Shown: in pieces, positions 28,099 through 40,300 of the stretch
How positions within the stretch are numbered: position 1 is the stretch's first letter
Layout of the letters: every line of letters begins with the position of its first letter
DNA from: Symsagittifera roscoffensis
Lineage: Eukaryota; Xenacoelomorpha; Acoela; Convolutidae
DNA: 64,000 nucleotides
Reading direction: 5' to 3'
Assembly (NCBI RefSeq): GCF_963678635.1
Contig: NC_087065.1
Location: forward strand, 63,828,973-63,892,972
Translations under genes and position numbers: made by a program
Notes under the pieces: model-generated
Told to the model about the DNA's origin: nothing
Database searches by the model: none
The model's input: the letters and a program-made list of their open reading frames with translations, nothing else

Positions 28099-31000
28099 AT
28101 GGCGTCAAATAACCATCATCTGAACGCAGGGATGGCAAGTATGTCCCTAAAGGTTTGTGACTTTTTTTCTTATATAATGCAAAAATGTTTGTGGCAGTTG
28201 AAAAATTGTTTCGATCTGTAGAATGCTCCAAGGGGAATGATGCCTGCTCCGCCGTCATCGTTTGCTCCGCCGTTTAGTGTACAAAAACCTAGTCCACAGA
28301 TGCAGCAGCCGCCAATTCAAACAAGCAGTTCAGTGATATTTAATCCATCAACAAACAGTTGGCAGACGAACAATGGTCAGTTCCACGGGCAACAGACTCA
28401 GGAACCAACTAATGAAAATACCAGCCAGAATGCAATGAATGGGTCTGCCAATGGTCATAATGGTTCAGCAAATGGACCTGGGATAGTAAACTATACGGCC
28501 TCTGGTAATCGAGAAGCAGCCAATAACTCCGAAAACAACACAACAAATAACTATAATATCCAGCAGCACCATACACAGCCATCGGCAGTGGAACAGCCTA
28601 GAATGAGTATGGCGAATGGAAATGCATATCATGAACATCAACAACCTCGCTATGGGGCGTACCCTCCTAACACCATGAGGCCCCAAGTATCATCAACTCC
28701 CGGTATACCTCAAAACACCACCCAGCAACATCACCCATCCCAAACACAAACTCCGCAGCAGAACCCGGGTATGCCCCCCGTGGGCAATACTCAAGGACAA
28801 ATGAACTATCCACAACAAACCATGGGTATGCAGTCTTTAGGTAATAACCATGGGCAAGTAAACCAGTCGCCAAGTTTTCAATCAAATGGACCTCAGAATA
28901 CGAGTCCACCGCAACCTCCCCAGCATCCACCATCTTACCAGTACAACTCAAATCCATACCAACAGAACAACCCAAACCAAGGTCAAAGGCCTCAATACGT
29001 TTCCCAGCCGCCCCCACCACCAGGTTAGTGTCTTTTTGGTCAGATTAAGATCGGCATGCGAGTCACGGCCTAGAAGAATGAACAGTTTTAGGTCCTCAAG
29101 TCAATAACGCTCCGCCATCAGCGCCGGGATTTCCGCCTATGCCTAGAGGCCCTGGTCAAAACATGGGAGCTCGAGGACCACCTGCTGGTCAATATCCACC
29201 GATGCATCCGACTAATGCAAATGGAGGCATGAATGCGCCAGGATATCCACCACAGCCACCGATGCCGAATCAAATGAATAGTAAGAATAGATTGCGTCTC
29301 CGTAGTTCTTTTTAACCTTCTCTTACTTAAAATTTGTTGTTTTTCTCTAGCAGATGGACTTGTTTCTTGTAGTGAGTTATAATTGTTTGTCGGCTTCTTT
29401 CCTCGTTTCAAAATATAATCACTCAATCGACTGACTAACGCCGAGTGCTTTTCCCGGTGGTGGTGACTGGAATACTTTTCGAATCTCGTAAATGTCATTC
29501 ATATTTTGCCGATTTTATATTATTTTTGTGGCTTTAGACATGGCTCCTTCAGGAGGCATGGAACACTCGATGACTCAGCCGCATTCTCCCCCGGGACCCC
29601 CTCAGCAACCGCAGCAGAGAAACAGACTGGATCCAGATATGATGCCTAGTCCGGTTAGCATCAAAACTCCGTTAACCTTTCATAATTAGCAGTTTGTTGA
29701 TTGCTGGTGAAATATAGTTCGACTGGTAAAATGTATTCCTTTGTACTGAGTGGTCTGATTATAAAAGTCTCCTATTTGAATTTGAATAATTTCTGAAAAA
29801 TAACTATTCGTGAAAGCTTGTTATGATTGAACATAATCTGGTCTATTTAGATCAATGTGCTGGCCGATGACCAGAGAGCGAGAGGCGATGAAACTTTCGA
29901 GACCGGTAGTCGAATGCAGCCGGGTGGAGTGCCTCCCTTGTGTACGACTAAATTCGTGTCTGCTGACCGAGGAAACTGCAGACCACAGTTCTTAAGATCC
30001 ACACTCTACAGCATCCCAACAACCAAGGACATGTGCAACAATTCTAGAATCCCCATTTGTCTGGCACTACAGCCATTGGCAGCAGTTCCTCCTGGAGAGG
30101 TAATAATCCACTATTCTTCTAATGTATGCTGAAACATGCTGCTCTCTTAGCAAACTTTCAAAATAACTCAGCAAATGTTAGATTTGCGTTTTCAACTCGG
30201 AACAGTCAATCAAAGCTTTTCGATGACAAGATATGGATTTTTAAGATGATTTAAGGTTTGAATTGAAAAATTTTAATTTTGGAAATCACGGGTTAAATTG
30301 ACAAAAATTGTGTCGAAGTTGAACTTGCGTTTATTTTTCAGAACCCAGTTCCGCTGGCCGACTGCTCGGCGACGCGAATTCCCATCAGGTGCAACAGATG
30401 CAAAGCGTACATGTCCCCTCTGATGGTATTTGTAGATGGCGGGCGCAAGTTCGAGTGCCTTCTGTGTGGGTGTGTGAACGAAGTTCCGGAGCCCTACTTC
30501 TGTCACCTGGACCACACAGGACTACGAATGGACAATTTCCATCGCGCAGAGTTGTGTGTCGGTTCCTATGAATACCTGGCTCCAGTCGAGTACTGCAAAA
30601 ACGAAAAGGCACCGAAGCAGCCTGCGTACATTTTTATGATTGATGTGTCAGCCCCTGCCATCAGATCTGGTATGGTGCAACTGTTATGCAATAAAATGAA
30701 GCACATTTTGGAAGTTTTACCCAAATCGACGAGCTCGGATAACCCAGAAGTTTCGCCTCTTAGAGTTGGGTTTGCGACATATTCTCACGTGGTGCATTTT
30801 TATAATTTGAGCAAATCGCAAAGTCGTCCGCAGATGCAAGTGGTAGCAGACACGACTGACATTTTTCTGCCGAGTCTCGAAGGCTTCTTGGTGGAGTTCA
30901 CAAATGAAACCAAAGATATTATCGAAAAGTTAGTGAAGCTCTTTTTAACGAAAGTTAGTAAAGCTCTTTTTTAACGAAATATTAAGATTTCCAAGCTGAG

Positions 31001-34000
31001 TGTTGACTAATTGTAAATGGCGCCATAATTTGAAACCAATTATTTTAAATTTATGAAGCAATTGTTCGCTTTTCCGTTTTACAGGGTTCTCGCTCAGATT
31101 CCAAAAATGTTTGCGAACAATTTGGAAACTGATCCAATTTTGGGACCAGTGATGCAGGCTGGTTTGGATGCTCTCAAATCAGACGGAAGGTCAGGAAAAT
31201 TATTCGTATTTCACACTGCAATGCCGACCAGAGAAGCGCCAGGCAAACTGAAGCCGAGAGATCAACAGAAACTCCTAGGAACAGAGAAAGAGAAGGTTTG
31301 TTAATTTCGAATATCAATTATATGTCTGAAGATCAGATCTCACCTGAAGTTTTCGACGGAAGCTATTTCAAGTTTGCTTAAATCGCCAGGATGTTCAGCA
31401 AAATTTTGAGCCGGCCGAGATGCTATTCTTTATCTATAGATGGTCGTTGGATGCTCATGAAATATGTTCAGAACAATTCCTTTGTTTCTAAAATTTCAAC
31501 ACCATCGCAGAATGAATTCAGTCTTTCATATATTGGTCTTTCATCCTAGTTTTCTGTGAGAGCATATTTTTCTGTGATAGAAACCTTTCGTCGCAGAGGA
31601 ACTAAATGACAGAAAGTTACAATGACAACTCAGAATTCAGTATGGAAATTATTTACAGACACAAGCGTCTAAAAGTGGCCGTTTTGAGAAGTTTGAAGTG
31701 CTTTGATTTGTAGGAAATGTTTTGCGGTCCGGGCATTCTGCCGCAAAAATAGATCCGCTACCCTTTAGTAAAAAATACGTATGAATCCTGAAATAACCAG
31801 CCCAGATGACCTAAAAGCAAGTAGGCAGAATTACACAAACGATCAAAAATTAGGAACACAATCAAGTCATAGGCTAAAAATGTGATGATTGATTGAAAAT
31901 TTTTGGTCATTCGCTTCTTCTGTCCTGGAAATAGCCTCTTTTTGAGTTAAATAAAGCTATCATGGTCCTTCATACATTTTTCAGCTCGTCTTGATAATCG
32001 TATTTTGTATGCTGGCCTAACATTATGTTTTCACCTGATATATTTCATTGTATCGCTTATCGTGATCAATATTTGTGTTTGTGTGTAGACTATTCTGAAG
32101 CCCCAGTCTGACTTCTACTCCAAAGTGGGCGTGGAATGTGTGCGTGCAGGCTGTTCCGTGGACCTGTTTCTCTTCCCCTTCGCACACATGGATGTTGCCA
32201 CTCTACAAGAGGTGCCTAAATTAACAGGCGGACAACTGCACTTGTACAACAATTTCCAGGTAACTACTCCTGATTTGCTAACTGGGATCCCTTTAACTAC
32301 CTCCCTGTTGTACATAGTAAAGACTACTCACTCCCATAAAGAACTAGCACAACATTAAAGCGTATGCGAGCTTATTACCTGGAAACTATTTGCTCTCATG
32401 TTACTTGTAGAGGGGGAACTTGTAGAGATCCAGAAAGTGATTGAGTTGAATTACAATTTTTTTATACAAGCAACGTTTGTTTAATAAAACGAGTCCACTT
32501 CTTTCCAATGTAAATCATTTATTTCTCAGTTCAGTTTTTATAAGTAATCCTGTGTTTTTTTCTGTAGCCAACAGTGGACGGGGACATGTTGATGTCAGAT
32601 CTGGCGAACTGTGTGCAGAAGGAGTATGGCTTCGACGCCATGGTGAGAGTGCGCACCAGTGCAGGTATCAGACCCTGCGACTTCTTCGGCAACTTCTACA
32701 TGGAGACAGCTCAAGATGTAGAGCTGGGTGTCATGGATCCCGACAAGGCCATTCTAGTCGAGTTGAAACACGATGATAAGTTGGACGAGAATGCTGGCGC
32801 ACATGTGCAGGTAGACACTAAATAATTAAAAACCAACCTTTTGATAACGAGAGTTACCTACAACATAAAAAAAGATAACATTTTCAAATATTGACACATT
32901 TTTCTTTAATTTGGCTAGTTTTATTGGGAAAAAATCCTCCCCTTGAAGATTCTTTCAATTCAACGAGCTTTAACATGATATATTTTTCTCCAAAATTCGA
33001 AACTTGAAAACTCTTTAAAATAAAAAACAACTGAATTTTAAAAAAAAAGTTTTTCAGTCGTTCTTGAGTTCGTTGATAATTTTCCAACTGTCTGTTGGCT
33101 ATGTTTGAAATGAAGATTTGAATAGATGACGTGTTCTGTTCTGCAGGTGGCGCTGTTGTATACTTCGTTCTGCGGTGAGAGGAGACTGCGTATCCACAAT
33201 ATGTCTTTCAGCTGCTGCACTCAGTTGAGTGACATGTACAAGGCAGTGGAGACAGATGTATTCATCAACTGGATGGCCAAAGAGGCAGCCAGGGCACTCC
33301 TCAAAGACAACCCTAAACAGGTCAGTCGTGAATAGAATGTTCATAAGTCACGTCAACTCCATCCTCGTACGCAAACTTCAATTTATGATTGTATCTTTTA
33401 TCGAAGTTACGCTCGGTGCTAAATAACTGCACCGTTTTTTCGACCGATCGGCCCTTAAAAATATTCAGAAGGCACATTTGAATGTTAAGCAGGATGAGTT
33501 TATTTTTGATTGATGAGCGCGCGTCACAACACTAAATCTCATAATAGATGGCTAATCTACTAATTAACGTTCATTTTGAATTGAACACAAAGCGTTGCTG
33601 ATATATACTATAATGCAGGGGCGGATTTGGGGTGGGGGGGGGAGGGGGCATAGGATCCCCTGCCGACCCAAAGGGTCCCCCCTTTGTACCATTTTTGAAA
33701 ATCCTAGATCCGCCCCTGCTATAATGAGCTTATATGCCTAAATTATGCCTAAAATTAACTTGATACTTATTTAAAATTTAAGTATTTGCAAGCTATATAA
33801 ATCATATCTACGTCAGAAAATTGTATTTTGGAGGACCTTAGGTGAGCGATGAGTGTTGTTCGTTTTAGGTGAAGGAAAAGATGGTGGACATGTGTGCAAA
33901 TAGTCTGGCCTGCTACAGGAAAAACTGCGCTAACCCATCCTCCCCTGGACAGGTAGTTAAACAATTTCTACATTCCCCACCCCCACGGTTCCTTCTCATT

Positions 34001-36373
34001 TCAGTCAATGTATAAGGTGCTGATTTTAAAATGATCTGCTTTCACAGATAGTGCAAGGTTTTCTTTTTTGATAACTTTCATATTCATGGCTCTTCTGTTT
34101 TTTCTTTTTAACTATTAACGAACAGGAGAAGCGTGGCTACGTCTTCAAGTTTTTTTTAAATCAAAGCATCGAACTTTTATCGTTCCCTTCTGTTGCCTAG
34201 TTCTCTTGAGTTCGAAAACTGTTTTGTTTAGCTGATTCTGCCTGAATCGATGAAATTGCTTCCAGTTTACGCCAACAACGTCCTCAAGAGTCAAGCACTC
34301 TCAGGTGCCAGTGACATTACTGTAGACAACAGAGCAAATCTCATGCATCTACTGAACTCAATGACTATTAACGCTTCATGTGCATATTTCTACCCCAGGC
34401 TTTTACCCTTACATAATATTGAGACATCGGCAGGATCCGGAGACCAGACGCAGCAGGGATCCCAGTCCTCCTCATCGGCTCAGCAACTCCTTCCGAACCC
34501 TATTCGCTGCTCTGCAGACAAACTGGAAGATCATGGATGCTATATTCTGGAAAACGGACTCCTCATGGTTCTCTGGCTTGGCCAGGCAGTCAGCCCGAAC
34601 TGGATGCAACAAGTGTTTGGTGTCGACTCAGTCAATCAGCTGGACACAGAAGGGCCGGGAAGGCACGCAGTTCCTGTTTCGGAGACGGCATTGAATGAGA
34701 AATTGAGAAGTATCATATCCAGCATCAGAGGAGAGCGAAAGAAGTATCTGAAAGTGAGTGCTCGTTTGCATGCGTAAATTTTGAAAACTTGATGTTCAAG
34801 CGCAGACAACTTAGATGAAATTTTAGTTCCTATTAAGAGTCGAGGAACGTAGTCAAGACTCTTATAGAATTCGTGATTATTTTTTAGTTTTTAGGAAAGT
34901 CTTCAAATTTGTTCAAGCGCAAATGTACTTTTTCGCGGTTCAACTGTAGATCTTTTTCAAGTTCACTTCATTTCCTTCGTTGAAAAGAAGGTAAACTCCG
35001 CTATCGAGCAGAAAATATTTGAAGGCCACAAAAACACGATTGATTTTTAATTTCGATAGTGGAATTTAATTTTCAGATTACCCAGCAGTATGAAAAAATT
35101 ACCTTTTAGTCCTGTTTTCTCTAATTGGGTTAATTTAATCAAAAAAATTGTCAATCATAATTTATTCTAGAAATTCTTAGAGCCGTTGGGCCATATATCT
35201 TTTAAGTGTTGATGACCGTTGTTCAGATTCTTATAAGCAAACTTCCGCTGTCGAACAGCAAAAAGTGTAAAGGTCACGAATTTTCAATATGGAATTTAAT
35301 TATCAGATCTCCCAGTGAAATTTTAATACTTGATATAGTTTTCTCAAGTTGGGTTTATTTTATCAAAAAAAGTCAATCATAAATTTTCTAGAAGTTCAAA
35401 AAGCTTTAGGTCATCTATTTTTTCTAGGAATTCCGAATTTTAGATTTTTTAAAATAAAACAAGTCAGTATTTTTTTTAATGCGTTCGTTGACTCTTTTCC
35501 AACTATGTGTTGGTTATGTTTATTTTTTTATTGTGGTCAGAACTCACTTAGCACAGCGAAATCCGATAAATGAATTATTTCCAGAAAACAAGTCAGTTTT
35601 GTTAATTCCTTGCGTCCATTGACTTTTGACACTAGTTAGCGTAGTGAATTAGTGTGGCTCAATTTTTTAATATCTAAATCGCAAATAAAAGTGCTCATTT
35701 GGTGGGGTTCTTGTTATATTCACGATCTGTAGCATCTGTTCTCTGTTTCATTTGTGAGTAGGGTTTGCTGATTGTTAAGCGTCCTTGGCTGAGTTTTAAG
35801 GATGTGAGACTCCCAATCTCGAGGTAGCAGTATCAAATACGACACATTCCAATTCGAGTCTCTTCTTTATTTATTCAATTTATAGAGCTGCTTCTTTGTG
35901 TCATAGTGTCGCTAGTGTCTGCGAAGCGCAGCCTTACCTCTGCGTCCAAGGGACTGTTCTCTCTTTTGGTTATGTTTAATTTGAAAGCCTGCCCTTGATG
36001 AGTTTTCTGGAATCAGCTACTACATCGATTGTTTCAAATAAACTCAAAAAATGAAATCTACATCAGATATCTTGAACCTTTATTGTTACTTAAGTTATTG
36101 TTCGATCGGAACTCGAGCTCATGTTCGCTTGATTGTTTTTAATAAGCAATATATTGAAGTTTAAAAAGTAGAAATAGAATTTTGCTAAGTTAGATTTTAA
36201 TGCTTTATTAGATAATTGATTTTGTTTGGCAGCTTTTCATCGTGAAGCAGCGAGACAAGCTGGATCTCTGGTTCCGAACAATGCTCCTCGAAGATAAGGG
36301 AATGGACAACTCACCGAGCTATGTTGACTTTTTATGTCACATGCATAAAGAGATCAGAAACCTCCTCAACTGA
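28099..36373 (+). CDS. SEC24: SEC24 COPII cargo-adaptor subunit (SEC24C/D type)
   Basis: Thirteen coding exons: 28099-28152, 28222-29023, 29092-29280, 29538-29653, 29851-30099, 30342-30928, 31085-31295, 32089-32259, 32568-32810, 33147-33320, 33869-33952, 34232-34753, 36233-36373. All introns are GT-AG with matching phases; 1,180 aa, near the 1,030-1,100 of animal SEC24C/D. Order: Pro/Gln/Asn-rich disordered N terminus (exons 1-4), zinc finger with two C-x2-C pairs (30390-30470, about residues 487-512), trunk domain with A-P-A-I-R near 30653, beta-sandwich and helical regions, and a gelsolin-like domain (exon 12, around W-L-G-Q-A). SEC24 pairs with SEC23 in the inner COPII coat at ER exit sites and selects cargo. 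An acceptor-like AG lies 7 nt before the ATG, and LTR sequence begins 39 bp upstream. Confidence 0.93.
33616..33718 (+). mobile_element. hAT-type MITE, 103 bp
   Basis: Terminal inverted repeats CAGGGGCGGAT / ATCCGCCCCTG, typical of hAT elements, flanked by a perfect 8-bp target duplication CTATAATG (33608-33615 and 33719-33726). No coding capacity. Sits in SEC24 intron 10. Confidence 0.88.
34838..35560 (+). repeat. R2 dispersed repeat, two diverged copies
   Basis: Recognised by an ordered set of boxes shared with other copies: AAGAGTC...AGACTCTTATA, TTTTTCGCGGTT, AGGTCACGAAAAACG, TTTCGATAGTGGAATTTAATTTTCAG, TCTCAAGTTGGGTT, CAATCATAAATT, and TTGACTCTTTTCCAACTATGTGTTGG. No ORF is conserved between copies. 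Confidence 0.7.
35629..35946 (+). repeat. tRNA-bearing TIR element, copy 1
   Basis: Head ACACTAGTTAGCG; tail TCGCTAGTGT (35909-35918) followed by the GCGAAGCGCAG box. A degenerate tRNA-like part at 35778-35850 keeps the TTGGCTGAG A-box core. Confidence 0.65.
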
Positions 36374-37380
36374 ACTTTTTACAAATTCTCCGAGGAGGAC
36401 GGAAGATTCGAAAAAAGGAAACGACAATGAGACGATCGCCACCGCAAAAATCATCAGATCAACATTTGCATTTTTTGTTGTCTAACAATAATAATCTGTT
36501 TATAGTTTAAGGGTGCATTCGAACAAGTTTTAGTTCATAGCTGGAAGTTGTGTTTGTTGGTTATTCATTTTTTTTTTTCAAGTCAAAACTTAAATTACGG
36601 AGACATTTCAAGTTTTGTGATCTTTGCTTAAGATTATCGGTGGCTAAAGTTATGGTTAAATTGGACTGCGGTATAAAATGTATTGCGAGTACTGTTGGGT
36701 TGTTTTGTGTGATGTTTTGCATTTCGAGTTATTAATGAGGCGAATATTTAATGTCATATTTGTGGCCATTCTTCCCAGTCTTCAATTGTAAATTTCGAAA
36801 AAGTACTAAAAATCATTTGGTGTAAAAAGTAAAGAGTTATATTTTGCTCACTGTCAAATTGAGTCGGTGCTTTTTGGCTTCAATGTAATTGCAATGTGGT
36901 GAAAATGTAGGAATGGTATTTTAGCTGCTGAACAATAAACTATCATTTTTATAAACTAAAAAAAAAATCGAATGAATCGATTAATTGAAAATTTTTTTTT
37001 TATCTGACAAAAGTTCGAATTAATTGTTCAGTCTACACTATAGTATATCACAGTACAAGGATGTGGTAAATTCAAATTATTCCAATGTCGAACTATATAT
37101 AATAGATCAAATATAATTCGTTTATATCAATCTTCTATAGAAATCCGAGACGGTTTTTGAGCAAACAGCAGAGAAGCTAATTTATCAATGTTATAATAAT
37201 AATCACTCAAACTAAAGTAGAGAAGGGAAGGGTTAATGAAAAATAAAGTTTTCAAGGTGTAGTGTGTCATTAAAGGTATGAAAATGCAAGTTTGCCTGCG
37301 GGAGTCCGAATTTTGGAAAATAGTCAACGAAAATATAAAATGGTCAATTTAAATTCCAGATTTAGTTGTGATTCGGGATC
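36374..37380 (+). other. SEC24 3' UTR and spacer
   Basis: No gene. The SEC24 3' UTR probably runs to just after AATAAA at 36934-36939. The remaining ~420 bp before DCTN5 is AT-rich spacer, ending in an acceptor-like TTCCAG at 37354-37359. Confidence 0.7.
36934..36939 (+). promoter_or_regulatory. SEC24 polyadenylation signal
   Basis: AATAAA about 560 nt after the SEC24 stop, followed within 25 nt by an A-rich run. Confidence 0.6.
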
Positions 37381-40300
37381 ATGGAATTACCCGAGAAGAC
37401 TTATGTGTCGCAGGAGTACATAGAGACCGCCTCTGGGAATAAGGTGTGCAGAAACTCAGTGCTTTGTGGCAGTCAGAACATCATACTCAATGGCAAGAGC
37501 ATCATACACCAGAACTGCATCATCAGAGGCGACTTGGCGGGATGCAGGTACGAAAATATTATTAGAAACTAACTGCTTCTCGCATTGTTGAGCGCTTGGT
37601 GCCCTCTGAACTCGCATTGTTTTGCATTGTTACTCTTGGGATTAGCAAGTGCTATCAAGTAGGGTACAGATTTTTTCAACCAATAATCAGGTAACATAGG
37701 TTAATTGTTCTGAAATATTTTTTCTGTTAGGCTTAAATAGCTTTCAGAGTTTTTTTTGGGTTTATTTTGTTCAACTTCATTTTTTATCAGAAAAAGTATA
37801 AATCGGTCATGTAAAGGAGATCCCTAAAGTACAATAGTTATTTTAAAGAGGCAATGAATGTAGTGAAGACTCTTAAATAAGTCGTGATGATTTTTTTTGT
37901 TCAGTAAAAAATCTTGAAATTTGTTGTTTAAGACTTTTGGTTTCTTTTCAATTTGAGTGCATATCCTCTGTTAAAATGCCTAATTTTGAACTAAGGAAAT
38001 GAGCTGAACTTAGATAGAAATCAAAAGCCAAACTGCGAAAAAAGAAATCAAAAGCCAAAAATTCATCGCCTTTCAAGTTCCTTGCCTCCTAAAAATAACT
38101 ATTGTATTATAAGGATATCTATCTATATGTCCGATTTATGTTTCCTTTGATAGAAAAGTTAAATAAAAAATCAAAAAAAAAACTTTGAAAGTAGTTTCAA
38201 TTATTACACAATCGGTACAAGACTTTTCCCGTAAAAAAATTTGTTCACAGAAGTCGTCTGGACTCATTTACTGGAAGAATCTGTTAGCAACAACAGTACA
38301 GCAACAGACAAATTTTGTTCCTGCTAGAATGTTAAATATCTATCCTATTTATGCTAGCGAGCAGTGTTTTAGTACGAGCCTTCATTTTTTCTAAGCTAAC
38401 TCGCAAATATAAGTGTTTACTTGTGCGTCTTTTAGCCATAATCACGATCTCTAGCATTGGAAATTTCATAGCATCTGTTCTTGGCTTTGTTGGTGGCTAG
38501 TGTATGTAATAGAGTATGCGTCCATGGCTGAGTGGTTAGTGCGTGAAGTCATAATTTCTAGTTCGTAGGTTTGAGTCCGAGACGTCGCCGAATCTTTTTT
38601 TTTTACTAATTCGAGTCTTTTTTATTGTACTTTTTAACACAAGCATAGCTAGTGTTATAGTATGAATTTTGTGTTTTTTCCAACCTAAGTCGCGAATTTT
38701 GTTGCGATGCAATTGTTGCGACAAAATGTGTTCTTTTTGAAAGTGTTCATTTTGATCCAGGTATTAAGTACAGCCAATGCTATGGGTATTAACACGGACT
38801 ATTATGTTACAAATAGCACTTTAACTTCAAGGTATCATGGTTCTGTAGCGTAGAGTTAGGGAAGGAGACCAGCTGCAAAATAAGAGGGTTCGAACCTGGG
38901 CAGGGTCAGATTTTTTAATGAACTTCTTCGTATATAAGTAAAAACGCGTCCGCTTTTTAAATTGAGGCGTGTTAGTTGGAAAATTTGTTTTCAAATGACT
39001 AGTACTGCTAATGCGTCATAATTGGCTTGCGTCACTTAGCAATTATGTACACTCATAACTGGCGTGCGTCACTTAAGAATTTTTGTAGACTCAAAGTTTC
39101 ACTCATTCAGTTTTTTCCAGTAGCGTTGTCGGTCATGTTTTTGCTTGTGTATGCGAAACGCAACTTCGCCTCTGTGTAGAAAACTAGATCTGCTTTTTGC
39201 CGTATTCTCGCTAGTGTTCACGAAGCGCAGCTGCGCCTCTGTCGAAATTTTCTTTTTATTTTAATTGTAAATTTATCCACTCGATTTGTTAAAATTTGTA
39301 ATTTTTTGTCCGGTTTGATAGGTTTTGGCCTTTCTTAAATTGCCTTATTGGCCTCATTTTGCGTCGTTCGACGAGCGAATTTTTTTTGCGTATGTGTTCA
39401 GGAGTTTTCAGACTGAGGGCGGACTACAACCTTTTTCGGCTGAATAATTTCGGCATGTTTTTTATCATTTTGGTATGTTTGTTTCAAAACTATCCTAAAT
39501 AAGAGTAATGAATGTATTGAATACTCTTTGTATTGAATACTCTTATATAGGTCGTGGTGATTTTTTATTGTTTTATTTTCAGGAAAAATCTTAAAATGCT
39601 CTAATAACTACAGATATGCATTCATACATATTAATGCATTTATGAATGCACTCAGGTAAATATGCACCTTTTGAGTTCAATTGAAATTCATCTGCTGAGA
39701 GCTACGCAAATAGCAGAAATACAAACAGTTGTAGAAATGGTGCTAAAAACGTGAATAATTTGATGTTTCAAAAGTGGAATTTACTTCTTAGAATTCCAGC
39801 AGAATAAAAATTTTATATATTGATCCAGTTTGCTCAAGTTGGGTTAATGTTATCAAAAAAGCTTAATCATAATTTTTTCTAGAAGCTCAAAGAGCTTAGA
39901 GAGAATTTAGTTTTTTTTTAATTAGAAAACTGAGAATTTTAAACAAAGTCAGTGTTTTTTTGTTTACTTGCGATCATTACTCCTTTCCAAACTGTCAGTT
40001 GGCTGTTTCTTTTTGATAGATCTAGTTTTTGAGTTTTTAGATTTTTTGTTTTGATTCCTTGCGTTTATTGACTGTTCTAATTGTCTGCTGCCTGTGTTTT
40101 CTTTTGTGAGAGCAAGTGACTTCTAAATGGGAGCAAGACTTTTTTGTCGAAACGAACTTTTCCTACAAATCTGAGTTTGAATTTGTAGGAAACCCCTGTT
40201 ACTTGGTGTTGAGATTTTTCGCGTGCTCTGGTATCTCAAGGTCTCGGGTTCTACACACGAAAAGGAACCAGAGCTTGTTTTTTTAAAAAAAAGAGGACAA

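Larger units (their letters stand above)
34754..36232 (+). other. SEC24 intron 12, filled with repeats
   Basis: 1.48 kb. Two head-to-tail diverged copies of the R2 repeat occupy about 34838-35560, followed by a tRNA-bearing TIR element (35629-35946). The rest is AT-rich without ORFs of note. Confidence 0.7.

Noticed and set aside
38517-38590. Genuine tRNA genes at the tRNA-like sites
   Set aside because: All occur inside repeated elements, with mispaired acceptor stems or missing B boxes.
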